Source: Berberis thunbergii (taxonomy: Eukaryota; Streptophyta; Magnoliopsida; Ranunculales; Berberidaceae). From it: 64,000 bases of DNA. The stretch is taken from the NCBI GenBank assembly GCA_003290165.1, contig QNQO01000451.1, positions 682,001-746,000 of the forward strand, written 5' to 3'. The translations under genes and the position numbers were made by a program. Shown piece after piece: positions 46,862 to 57,384 of this stretch (position 1 is the stretch's first letter; every line of letters begins with the position of its first letter). The notes below the pieces were generated by a model. It saw only the letters and a list, made by a program, of their open reading frames with translations, was not told the origin of the DNA and did no database searches.

Positions 46862-48430
46862 TCATTTTTGGATGAATTCTCCAGTGAGAAAGTCAGCTAG
46901 GGAGTTGTCTTCGCCTTTTATATACTCAATATCAATATCGAATGCAGATAAAAGACCTTGCCACCTTGCAAAAATCTGTTTTGACTCGAGATTTAAAACA
47001 TCTTTTGTTAAAATCTCCTTTGCAGATTTGCAATCAACACGTAAAAGAAATTTTTGATTTGTAAGATCATCTTGAAATTTCATGATGCACAAAACAATTG
47101 ATAAAACTTCTATTTTAACTGTTGAGTAATTGATTTGATCAGAGTTCTAAATACCAGAATGATACCGGACTAATTGGATTGTGGTAGAATCAGGAAGACG
47201 CTGTTTAAGAATACCACCGTACCCTTGGTTAGACACATCTGTTTCTACAATCTTGAAAGCCTTGGGATCTGAGATTCCTAAACAATGAAGACTCTTGACT
47301 TGGGCTTTGACTTGACGACCAACTTGAGTGTGGACTGTAGTCCATGGGCTTGGATTTTTTTAAGCCTTGCAAACAATGGTTTAAGTAAAACACGGAGGCC
47401 TTTGTAAAAATCAGCAACATAATTTAAAGATCCTAAAAATCTTTGTAATTGGGTTTTGTCCCGAATTTCAACAGGAAACTTGTCTGCAAAATCAATTGCT
47501 CTTGAAATGGGAGTGAGAGTCCCATGAAAAATCTTGTGACCTAAAAATCTAACATTTGTTTGAAAAAGATTGATTTTGGTAGGTGATAAAACCAAACCAT
47601 TTTCTTTGATGCATTTTTCAAATTGATACAAGTGTTTCCAATGGGCTTCAATAGACTCAGAGAAAACAAGTATTTCATCGATATACACGATTGTGAATGA
47701 GGAGAAGGGTGAAAGGATATCATTCATGATGTTTTGAAACTCACTGGGAGCATTCTTGAGACCAAAGGGCATTAGATTCCATTCATAATGACCAAAGGGA
47801 ACATTAAAAACAGTCTTGTATCTATCTAAAGGATGAATTTGAATTTGCTAAAATCCAGATTTCAGATCAAATTTAGAGAATACACAGGCTGAGTGTAGTC
47901 TCTTAAGATGATCTCTCTTGTTGGGAATTGAATATCTAATCCATTGAAGGACCTGATTGAGGGGCTTGTAGTTGATGACTAAGCGAGGACTTCCACATTC
48001 AAGTTATGCAGCTTTTCTAACATACAAAGCAGAACAGCTCCAAGGAGACTTGGAATGGCGGATGAGTTTCTTATTCAAAAATTGTTGAATTCTTGTTTGC
48101 AATATTCCATAAGCTCTGCATTCATTTGAATGGGTCTAGCTTTGGTTGGAATCTTGCTTTCATGGAAGGAAGGCTCATAAGGGAGACGAACAATGTGTCT
48201 CTTACGATGCCAGAAAGCAATTGGTAGATCAGCACATAACTCTTTTTTTAATTGTTCATGATACTGAGCAATTTGGGTATGGAGTTTAGGGTCTTGAACT
48301 TGATTGTCAATGCGTTTATACGCAATTTCAGTTTTTAATGATTGTAAGTGTTGTTGTTTTTGAGAAATGAAATTAAGGAAACAAGCATATTTTTTATATG
48401 ATTTATTTCAATAATTTCAGGCTTGAACGA
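46862..48430 (-). pseudogene. Reverse transcriptase and RNase H region, copy B
   Basis: Carries LMPFGLKNAPSEFQNIMND and RFLGSLNYVADFYKGLRVLL in one open frame (47278-47772), then IKGEDNSLADFLTGEF. The polymerase active site reads VYIDEILVFSES: the second catalytic Asp of YIDD is Glu. RT blocks upstream of 47772 are broken by stops and frame changes (around 47850 and 48000-48080). Confidence 0.82.
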
Positions 48431-48440
48431 AAAACTGAAT

Positions 48441-48806
48441 TCAACATCTGTAGCTAAATATATGGGTTTTCAATCCATCTTTAGAAACTGAAAAGGGAGT
48501 TATGGCTGCAAAAAAAGGAGTTCCAAGAATCACTTTTTGAACCATATTTTTGACAAGTAAAAAATTTTGTTTAATGCGAACTTTGTTTTTACAAATGTGA
48601 GCATTAGGCAACTTGTAATTTATTTGTAATTGTGAATTATCAGTGGTATAAAGCTTTTGTGTGGTGATTTGAAAATATTTAGCAGAAATTAATCCTTCAG
48701 CTATGCAATTCAAATCTGCACCAGAATCAACAAACACTATTGTAGGGATAATTAACTCCTTGTCAATTACCAAATCATTAGAAACATACAATTTCTGATG
48801 TTTCAC
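48441..48806 (-). pseudogene. Aspartic protease region, copy B
   Basis: The active-site motif VDSGADLNC is intact here, unlike copy A. The frame stays open for 121 codons, past the point where copy A stops, then ends near HIFSYRC. Confidence 0.75.
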
Positions 48807-49120
48807 CCTATTAATGAGATTGAGAAAAAGGGGTGGTTCTTCTGTCTGAGGTGAAGGTTAAGAAGAAGAAGCCTCTTGTGGAATGACAGGCGTCTGCATG
48901 CTTTGCATACGTATGTCAAAGAAAGTTTGATTTTGTTCAAGTATAACAATTTCTTTTTTGATATTGTTAACTTCATATTGAAGGTCTGTTGACTGGTCGT
49001 ATTGGATGATTGAGAAGATCTTTTAAATCTATCAATGATTTCTTTATGGTTATAGAAAGGATTGATGATTTCTGGAGATTCTTTTGTTTTTGTTATAGAA
49101 GACTTGATATGCTGAAGATA

Positions 49121-51064
49121 TTAAGTCTTAAGCTTGGGATCATCAATTTTATCAACAAAATCTAAAAGAATGCTAGATTCTTTGGTTTTTGATAACATAT
49201 TGATGGTATTGCAGTTACAAGCTTCTGCGCATTGGTCAGAATCCTCTGAAATGTCAGAATCAGAAGAATGATTCAAATTAAAAATTTGAAATTCTTCATC
49301 TGATGAATCGGCATCTGAATCCATCAGGACTTGTAAAAATATTTGCTTAATATCTTCAGGGGCTTGAAGAGCTTGTACTTTTTGGGTTGTCCTACAGTTC
49401 TTAGCATAGTGACCCCAACGTTCACATTTAAAGCAAACGGGCTTAGATGTTGGACTATAATTGTTATGCTTCTTAAACTATTTGGGCTTGGGCTTATGAG
49501 TTCCATGTTTCTTGGGTTTGCTATAGTACTTGCTAAAATCTTTGGGTTGTTTAGGCCAATAGAGCTTCTTAGACTTGTACTGTCGAACACGATGAGATCT
49601 GTATTGTAATTTGAATTGAGAAGATTTTTGATGTGGAATCTTAAAATCTTCATATCCATATATTGTTGACAGAAATCTCCCAAATCCTTAGGACCATTAA
49701 TGTGTTGTTTCTTGAGATGAGATTTTAATCTTAAATCATTACAAATTTGTAATGCGCATTTATTAATGAAAGCAATTAAATCTCCAAAAGTAAGACGATC
49801 ATAAGGAATGTCTTCTTGGTAGATTTCTTGCAATTTACCTCTAACGGTTTCAACAAAGATTGCTGGAATGCCAGAAATGAACTTTCTCTTCCAGAAGGGG
49901 TTACTGGTTTCAACTTGATGCTTAACATTTTTCAGGAAGATATCCTTATACCATATGAAATGGCTCAAGGTTGGACATTTATGAATCATAAGCAAATCTT
50001 TGGACTATTTTGAAATTCACCGGGCCAATGAAATGTTTCAAAATGCAAAAAATTAAGGAATAGACAGAATCAGGGATGTCATAACCTGCTTCTGTTTTAA
50101 TTGTATTACCATTATTGTCAATTTTAACAGCTTGTAAAATTGTTTGTTGTTCACCAATGGATAAATAATTATCCCACCATCCTTTGAGTAATTCAGAAAA
50201 GCCAGCGATTATGATAGACGTGATAGTCCTATCATTCTTGTTTTCGCTGCAATGAGCAGATGCCATCATAACCATTTCTTGGGTTAACTCAATGATATTT
50301 TCTTAAGCTAACCATCTATATTCTAAGTATAGAGGTTACCTGTAGAAAATGATCCATAAGTATGGAAAGGCTTTTATTCATACTGCATATCAGGTAAAGA
50401 AGGCATAGGATAAAAATTTCTGGTGGTTGGTAATGGATTTTGATTTTGTCTATAAGGCCTAGCATACCTTATAGCATTGGCCTGATATGGAATAAAATTT
50501 AATCTATCCAATTCTGCCATCGGATCAAAATCATTATTGTCAGAATCAATATTATTGTCTGGGTTAGACAAGTTGTTGATTCTTAATTTTGATTCAAAAT
50601 TTAATGCAGCTAATTTTGCATCAATTTGTTGAGTCAATTGATTTGGTGTTGTTAAAACATTTTAATCAATGGACGTAGGTGTGAAATACATTATAGGTTT
50701 TGTTCAAGAGATTGTTTTTGTAAAGCTTGTTCTTGATTTGAAAGATTCTGTTGAAGTTGATCTTGTATCATTTTATTTCCTTCATGAAGTAAAATGTTTG
50801 TATAGTTATTTTGTTGAATTATTTTACCCAATCCTTTAAATGTGCTATCCGAGGTTGGATTTTTAAAGGGTGATGTAGTTATTCATGACCCAAAATTGAG
50901 AATTGAATTTCCTCAAGATGGGGCAAGATTGAATCTTTGTTTTGATTTTCAGAAGTGCACCAAATCTTAGAATCAGTTTTTATGACATTTATTTGTGGAA
51001 GATGAATACTAAAATACCAATCAAAGAATGGTAAGTTTTCTTTCATTTTTTTCACAACATTCAT
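49121..51064 (-). pseudogene. Coat-protein/zinc-knuckle region, copy B
   Basis: Contains the CCHC knuckle CFKCERWGHYAKNC near 49400-49440, the capsid-like block (LLKGWWDNYLSIGEQQ, 49979-50275) and the Asn/Asp-rich linker. It is split by several stops and by frame changes, for example at CQQYMDMK (near 49660). Confidence 0.78.
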
Positions 51065-51215
51065 AAAACTGTTTTCCTAAATCTGTTATTTGATAATCAG
51101 TTGTTTGAGCATAAAACTGTTGACGTTTTTGCTTATTGGTTTCTTGCATGAATTCTTGTTTTATTTGTTCTTTGTTTAATTCAAACGGGTAGGGTTACAA
51201 CTTGATTGAGCTTAC

Positions 51216-52555
51216 TAGGGGTGGGCATCCCATCCCGCGATCCCGATCCCGTCTCGTCCTGATTTTTCCGGGTCTGAATGGGATTGAATAATTTCATCTC
51301 GATCCCATCCCGTCCCGATCTAGAATGGGATGGGATGGGATGAAGATTTTCAATCCCGCCAATCTCGTCCCGTCCCGAACTAATTTTTAATATTAATTAT
51401 TAATATTTTTATTTAATTATTTATTTTAGAATTGTGGATGGCCATACAAATTCACTGATGTATATAACATTTTTAGCTTCTCAATTTTTCTTTTACACAT
51501 ATCTCTAGATTATTCTTTTGAAAGTAAATTTGTCTCATATTTGATTTTCATCAGCTAGAGGAGGAATCGTTCCTATTTGTGAAAATTGTTCAATACGGTG
51601 AGGAAAGAAAGTGGAATAGTTAGACTAATGTAGTTGTTTAAGTGGATCATATTTGAGGAGAGAAAACATGGATTCTCTCTTCCATGTTTTCCCGTTCTAA
51701 CTTTTCTTATGTTGCATGCATTGACGATTATGATATGATTGGAGATTATTTCTAGTATTAGACCGTGGTTGTGTTTAACTGCTTAGTTTATGAAGATGAA
51801 TTACAAAGTATTATTAAAGGGTTTATGAAGATGAATTACTAAGTATTATTTAAATGGTTTACTGCCGTATGTTTTAGGATGTTGGTTACAATACAGTTTA
51901 ATCAATCAATCCTAAACTTCTTACCAGCTTGACTTGTTACATAGACCAATGACAACTCATTGTTTGCTTAAATTTATATTGTTGCAGGATGTGTTTGAGG
52001 AGAAAAGGAGCATTTTAGAACCATCAGGGGCTCTTGCCCTAGCTGGAGCAAAAACATATTGCAAGTACTATGGCCTCAAAGTCAAAGATGAAAGAGTTGT
52101 AGCAATAGATTATCCTCATACTCAGACTGTTCCAGCAGACTTCTAGCAATAGATTATGCTCAGATTGTTGGAACAGTTGTTGTAAACTTGTATTGAGTTT
52201 TTTTAATATGTTCCAACAGAATTGAGTTGATTTGATTATGTATTTTAGACTTCTAGCAGACTATGTATTGCGGTTGATTATGTTCTATGTATTTTAATAT
52301 GTTCTAACATAATATTTTATAGTAGACTTGATTATCTTCTAGCAAACTTCTAGCAGAATATGTTCCAGCAGAATTGAGCTGATTTTAATATGTTCTATGT
52401 ATTTTAGAACTTCAGACTTCTAGTTGATAATATGTTCAAAATGTATTCTAGTTGATATGTCCAAATTAGCACGCTGATCCCGTTCCGTCCCGTCCTAATC
52501 CCGAATGAACGAGATGGGATAGGGATGGGTATATCTCGTCCCGTGCCCACCCTTA
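51216..52555. mobile_element. hAT-type transposon with captured host exon (1.34 kb)
   Basis: Ends TAGGGGTGGGCATCCCATCC and, inverted, TAAGGGTGGGCACGGGACGA. An 8-bp duplication GAGCTTAC/GAGCTGAC (7 of 8) lies at 51208-51215 and 52556-52563. It has no transposase. It carries a threonine deaminase exon (51988-52107). Because it interrupts viral copy B, it inserted after the virus. Shorter relatives lie at 34756-35214 and, truncated, at about 31328-31549. Confidence 0.83.
51988..52107 (+). pseudogene. Captured exon of threonine deaminase (OMR1-like)
   Basis: Threonine deaminase is the plastid enzyme that starts isoleucine synthesis by converting threonine to 2-oxobutanoate. The exon encodes DVFEEKRSILEPSGALALAG followed by AKTYCKYYGLK and then VVAI, matching the conserved part of the catalytic domain that in the family runs EPAGALALAGAxAYCKYY. 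It is preceded by an intact intron end (TTATATTGTTGCAG), so the capture was from genomic DNA. Only about 40 codons are present, with no catalytic Lys, so it is not functional. The frame runs on to a stop at 52144-52146. Confidence 0.82.
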
Positions 52556-53364
52556 GAGCTGACTAGAAGGAGGTTTTCTAAGAGCAGCTTGAACCTGCCA
52601 TGTTTCAGGTAAGGTGACTTGATTCCAGTGTATTGTTTTTGGGACAATAACACTAGTTTTCTCCTTGTTGGCCTTGAACGGGATAGTGTATCCTTTGTCA
52701 GACTCCATCAAAGCTTTTGAGCTTAATTGAGTCTTCATGGCCTTGAAGGTTATCTTGTAGATGAGAGCGAGAGGTTCAGATCCTTCTAGCATGTCAAAGC
52801 CAGAGGTTTGAAGATTGACAGTCAGTGTTTCCAAGATGTTTGATCCTTGAGGGACACTGATAAATTGGGGTAACAGTCAAAATAGACTGGACCCATGGCT
52901 AGAGTTGATTATGCAATTCCAAGCAGAGAATCATGAAACCTATTGTGTCTGCAATAGCGAAGGGCGATCAAGGCACATGTATCTAACCCTGTTCTTGTAA
53001 GAGGTTTGAGTCCTACCTGGATCAACCCTATATGGACATACTTGTATCATTGACTCTGTAAATTGTCAAGTGTTTGGTTTGAAAACAATTGTTTGGATTC
53101 TAAATATCCATTCAAAGGCACTGTCTGTTCGACAATATCTATGAGATCTTCAGATTTTTGAGAAAACAAAGATTGAGAAACTTCATAAATTTTATTGTAA
53201 GGGACTTCTGGTATAGACCATTTTTGTAAATTCTTTTCAACTTCTGAAATTCTACATTCCATCCTATTTTGTAAATTGGGGTTACTTGACCTAGAACTAG
53301 AAGAACGAGTAAATTTTGAAAACAAAGACATTTTCTTGAATTTCTGAGGATAGGGTAGGAACAC
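52553..53364 (-). pseudogene. Movement protein region, copy B
   Basis: Starts MFLPYPQKFKKMSLFSKF and follows copy A closely for about 100 codons to a TGA at about 53047, where copy A has Gly. Further stops lie in the core. The frame change before the ETLTVNLQTSGF block is at the same point as in copy A. Confidence 0.78.
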
Positions 53365-53555
53365 TGTACCCGGACCACCTACAACTGGACCACCTGATAT
53401 GGGACCACCTAACTCCGCTCAATTGCGCTCAACATGGCGACTTACCTGAGAGTCTCTACGGCTGATCAACATTTCCTAAGGCTGACCAAAGTTATCAACG
53501 GTTGACCAACAGTACCTTGGACTCACTACTATTCCCCCTGGAAAAGAAAGAAGAT

Positions 53556-53568
53556 GGCTCTGATACCA
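53556..53568 (-). promoter_or_regulatory. tRNA-Met primer binding site, copy B
   Basis: TGGTATCAGAGCC on the minus strand, 10 bp from the right direct repeat, with a short T-run between. Copy A has the same element 1 bp from the left repeat, so both copies open at the minus-strand discontinuity. Confidence 0.87.
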
Positions 53569-53578
53569 ATTTTTTTAT

Positions 53579-53662
53579 GATAAAAGAAGAACAATTCAAC
53601 AGGAATTACGTTGAGTCAAGAAAAGTCGGATTCTGTAGAGTTAAGTCCTTCTAGTGAACATG
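53579..53662 (+). repeat. Right copy of the 84-bp direct repeat
   Basis: Same sequence and orientation as 37609-37692. Flanking DNA then continues GTGCAATGGAATTAGTTACA, which I take to be the original host sequence following AGCTTTAC at the left. Confidence 0.85.
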
Positions 53663-54610
53663 GTGCAATGGAATTAGTTACAAAGAAGTTCTCAAATGCA
53701 TACACCCAAGACCTTAGCTTGTGTCTTTGAAGATCTACTAAAGCTAAGAAAATGAACAAAAAATATAGATGATGAAATCTTCACGTCAAAGGAAAAAAGT
53801 AATATCTTACCAATGTTAGTGAATCGTGAGATTAGTAAATCCTTGTAGTAATGTTTCTCCTTATGGAAAGGGATTGTATTTTGAATTTCTTCTTTTAAAT
53901 TTATATATAGGTTTATGGGTCCTTAAAACCCTACTTGCTTTTCAAAAAAACAAATCCGATCAGATGTTGAGCCTCAGTAATAACATGGCATAGTTGAAAT
54001 TATAGGTACTGAGGTAGAAAATGGGCAAATTCAGCATTGTTTAATTTAGATAGTGCACACCATCTTATATAGCATGTTGGTTTTAGAATATGGATGCTCT
54101 CAATTATGTTTTTATATTTTTAAATTTCCCTTAACCCCTCTCACTCTAAATGCTACCGGCAGGATTCAAACTCTGAACCGTAATTTCATCCACCATAAAC
54201 TTAGTGCTGAGCTACTACCCCATTGAGTCAATTACGATAAACAATACTCCTCTTTGCTAATACGGTGCAAAGAAATTCATCAAGAACATCCATGTCCTTA
54301 AAAGGAGGTGCCATTTGCAATCATAGTTTCCTTTTTTAAAAGCTGCATACATAGTTGTCATTACTGCAGCAACAGAAGCGCTGAAATAGTGTTTGAATTA
54401 GGAAATAACAGTTGGAACAGAAAGGATGGTCACTCACTGCACGGCTTAACATAAATTCTAGTGTTTGAATTTGAGTTTGTGTACTTCTCTCCAGGCTTGA
54501 GAAACTATAGAAATTGAATTTGAAATTGAAACAGCAAAAAGAGGTATGACTGTTTAATGGACCAAGGAAACCTATGAGAAGGTTCAAACTGTGGACTTGT
54601 CATACCATTA
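53663..54610. other. Intergenic; SINE-like element only
   Basis: No gene found. A minus-strand SINE-like segment lies at 54143-54236. Confidence 0.4.
54143..54236 (-). repeat. tRNA-derived SINE-like sequence
   Basis: Minus strand reads GGGGTAGTAGCTCAGCAC, an A-box-like word, then GAGTTTGAATCCTGCCGG, a B-box-like word, followed by GAGAGGGGTTAAGGG. This resembles plant tRNA-derived SINEs and shares its GAGAGGGTTAA tail with the element at 17575. Confidence 0.5.
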
Positions 54611-54611
54611 A

Positions 54612-54719
54612 ACACAAAAGTAAATCACATTCTGGGTCATCGCGATCATTTTACATAAACTGAAAACTTCGAACCAGGGTTAGGTTTGGGACAATATCAT
54701 GACTAAACTCGATTATTTT
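54612..54719 (+). repeat. Direct repeat left of the TRIM
   Basis: Contains AAAAGTAAATCACATTCTGG and ACAATATCATGACTAAACTC; the same order is found at 55159-55285 on the other side of the TRIM. Confidence 0.65.
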
Positions 54720-55158
54720 TGTCACGATCCGATTAACAGAATACTATATTATCTGCCTTGGGTTTAAGTTTCGCACGACTTTAAAATATGTAGTACTTTA
54801 TAGATCCAACATCGTATATATATAGCACATCCCTTTTCCTCACCTAGGCGATGTGAGACTATAATTTATCCTTGGTAGCTCGTTCAACCCCTCTTGAGAT
54901 CCACGGGCATATTGGGTTTCGCAATCACAGGTCTCTCCTCCACCCTCCCATCAGGTCCGCCCACACAAAGGTATCACAGTCCACCCTCTAAGGGAGTCTA
55001 ACGTTCTCATTGGCATAATTCCGGCTAGGACCGGCTCTGATATCATTTTGTCACAATCCGATCCACAGAGTACTATATTGTCTGCTTTGAGCCCAAGTTT
55101 CGCACTGCTTTAAAACGTGCAATACTTTGTAGATCTAACCTCGTACATATATAACGCA
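54720..55158 (-). mobile_element. TRIM (miniature LTR retrotransposon, 439 bp)
   Basis: Two direct repeats of about 110 bp (54720-54827 and 55049-55158) begin TGTCAC(G/A)ATCCGAT and share ACTATATT(A/G)TCTGC. Read on the minus strand, the right LTR ends ...GTGACA and is followed by ATGATATCAGAGCCGG (55032-55047), a tRNA-Met primer site, and a purine tract GAGGAAAAGGGATG adjoins the left LTR. The short internal part has no coding capacity. These are the defining parts of a TRIM. Confidence 0.75.
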
Positions 55159-55285
55159 AAAGTAAATCGCATTCTGGGTCATCGTGATCATTTTAAGTAA
55201 ACTGAAAACCTCGAACCATATTCTGCCTAGCTATTGCGGGGTTAGCAGGTTTGGGACAGTATCATGACTAAACTCGATTACTTTG
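55159..55285 (+). repeat. Direct repeat right of the TRIM
   Basis: Counterpart of 54612-54719, with about 27 extra bases (CTGCCTAGCTATTGCGGGGT region). The TRIM thus sits between two copies of a repeat far longer than the usual 5-bp duplication. Confidence 0.65.
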
Positions 55286-55497
55286 TTAAGAACAAATAGA
55301 TAACCTAGATGAAAATCCAAATTCACATAAATTATATAGAGTTAAAACTTGAATTCTTTTCAACTACAATGGTTACAAACTAGCTAAAAAAATTACAATT
55401 ATCATCTCCACAACCAAGTGTCTCTTCTAGTGGTTTACATTGAAAGTTAACTGAAACGGAAGATAAATGTAGTGATGAAGCAGCAATTTTGTAGACC

Positions 55498-57384
55498 TTA
55501 GCAGAGTGTTTGCTGAATTTCATGTGCCAGCTCCTCTGCACTAAGTTGGCATTCAATTCCAACCTGTCCCAATAAAGCAAACAACACAAAATCTACCATA
55601 TCATTAGCTTTCAATTAACTTCAATTCAATCAACCTTAACAAACAGTAAAGCATTCAAGCTCATCCACTCACCTAAAAAAGCTACAAAATACACATGCAT
55701 TAAGGTCCTTTTGTTTGTTTCAGATACTCGTCTTCTCCAAATATGAGAAAATCGTACTTAGTTGTGCATGCAAATTTAAAGCAAAGGTTACGGCTAAGAA
55801 ATTCAATGAGCTTTGACAGTATCGGCTGGTAAGACTTTTGGCTGATGGTATTAACAGGTTTGTTAAGGTATACAATCTAATAAAACCAATTTGTCTTTCT
55901 TTAATGAAAACAACAATGAAAAAGTCATCGCATACTGCTCATTTGTCATCCCATTAGATTAAATATTGTGTGTGTGATTGATTATAATCCGGTCATTTAC
56001 TGATAAACATTTCCCCCCTACAAACAAATGTGACTTACTAAAAAAAGGGTTTGTTGGTTTTTGCCTGTTGATAGAATTATAGGTTTGAATTTCATTAAAA
56101 TTTTTTTTACTGCAAATTTAGATATCTAATAGAGAAAAATGAATAAAATAATTAACAAAAAAGATATCTACATAATTCAATAATGTGAAGAAACAGAACT
56201 TATGTCAAATTGCCAATTAATTACAGCAAACATGGTAAAACAAAGTTAAGATATTCAGTGGAGTTACCTTGATAGTGAAGGAGTTGAGCATGGTATCATC
56301 AAGGATGCTGATGCTCACATGGAGGATTTCTAGAGAAAGTACTTCAAGAGCTTCAATTACCTTCAACACTTGGCCCCTAACTCGACCCGACTTCGTCTTC
56401 AACAGAAGGTTCGGACCTGCAAACTTCACCTCCACCTCTGCAACCGAGGCAGCTTTCGCGGCCAAGAAGGAAGAAGAAGATGATGAAGAAGGATAATAAG
56501 GTTCATTTGCAGTAGATATAGTTGGGGACATGTACCCTTGTTGAATTGTTTTAGCCTTGTTATAAGGGCTAGTACAAGTAGACATGTAACTTTGTTGAGC
56601 CTTGTAGGGACTAGTTTGTGTTGGGGTCATAGGGCTGACTGGCAAACTTAGTTTAGGACTCAAAGGAGTTAGAGGACTCATAGGTGGTTTTCTAGGGCTC
56701 AATGGTGAGGTTCTAGGACTTGAAACAAGTCTAGGACTTAACACTTCATTGTAAATCTTCCGTTGTTTCTTCAATTCAAGTGATTGTAGAACTTGTTGCA
56801 ACTCTTTTATGTACTCCACAACGCCTTCAATTATCGATGCCTGGTCACCCTGAAATCGATCAAGACAGAAGAAATTAGTTAGACAAACAATACAATGTAA
56901 CAAAGAACCCCATAGTGTAATTCAACTAGGAATGTATGTAATAAGGCATGCATGAGGTTTTTACTCTTTTGACATAGAAAGGAGGCATCAAAGCGCGTAT
57001 CACCGATAAATTATCATTCATTTGCTTCCTCCGGTTGCGCTCCACTGTAATGTGTAACGTTCTATGGTTGCCATCTTGGCCTACTTCTTCATTCAAAGAG
57101 GTTGTGATGAGCTTTTGTTTCTTGTAACTTGAAGAACCTTTCATTTCAGCCTCATCAGCCTCAGTTCTAGTACTGCAAGAGGTAGACCTTTTGGTTGTAA
57201 TTTTCTTAGTTTTCTTCTCGCCTCCTATCAGACTAGGCACAATTTCATGTAATGGTGACAATGGGGGGAACTCCATCTGATTGCCATCTACCATCTCCAA
57301 GAGGCTAAAAAGATCATCTTGTGACACTTCTCCCACCATGTCCGCCGTGTCATCAGGAAGCTCTGCTAAGAATCTATCCGACAT
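55498..57384 (-). CDS. SPCH: SPEECHLESS, stomatal-lineage bHLH
   Basis: SPCH is the nuclear bHLH that triggers asymmetric entry divisions of the stomatal lineage, as a heterodimer with ICE1/SCRM. Exons on the minus strand are 56965-57384, 56268-56849 and 55498-55563 (355 aa); all introns have GT/AG borders and join in frame. The bHLH spans residues 111-165: HITVERNRRKQMNDNLSVIR, then, across intron 1 (after YVKR), GDQASIIEGVVEYIKELQQV. Next comes the Ser/Pro-rich MAPK target domain (about 178-230) with many SP and TP sites such as SPRTSPLSPRKPPMSPLTP, unique to SPCH among its paralogues MUTE and FAMA. The C-terminal ACT-like domain has VEVKFAGPNLLLKT and TMLNSFTIK, and the last exon ends GIECQLSAEELAHEIQQTLC. 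Family-typical LMPCFYVKR reads LMPPFYVKR here. Full length is near the family norm. Confidence 0.95.

Larger units (their letters stand above)
45251..53578 (-). mobile_element. Endogenous caulimovirid copy B, inverted, defective
   Basis: Same gene order as copy A on the opposite strand, tail-to-tail with it. Its outer end is again 1 primer-site length from the direct repeat. About 300 bp present at the inner end of copy A is missing here, as is the segment equivalent to about 38690-38985. An hAT element (51216-52555) interrupts it. Copy-specific stops show independent decay since divergence. Confidence 0.85.

Noticed and set aside
37693..53578. Pair of Gypsy-type LTR retrotransposons
   Set aside because: No LTRs and no integrase; a movement-protein domain and a pregenomic-type promoter are present.
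37609..53662. The 84-bp direct repeats as LTRs of one large element
   Set aside because: The contents are two inverted viral genomes, the primer sites lie in opposite orientation, and the repeat has no TG...CA ends.
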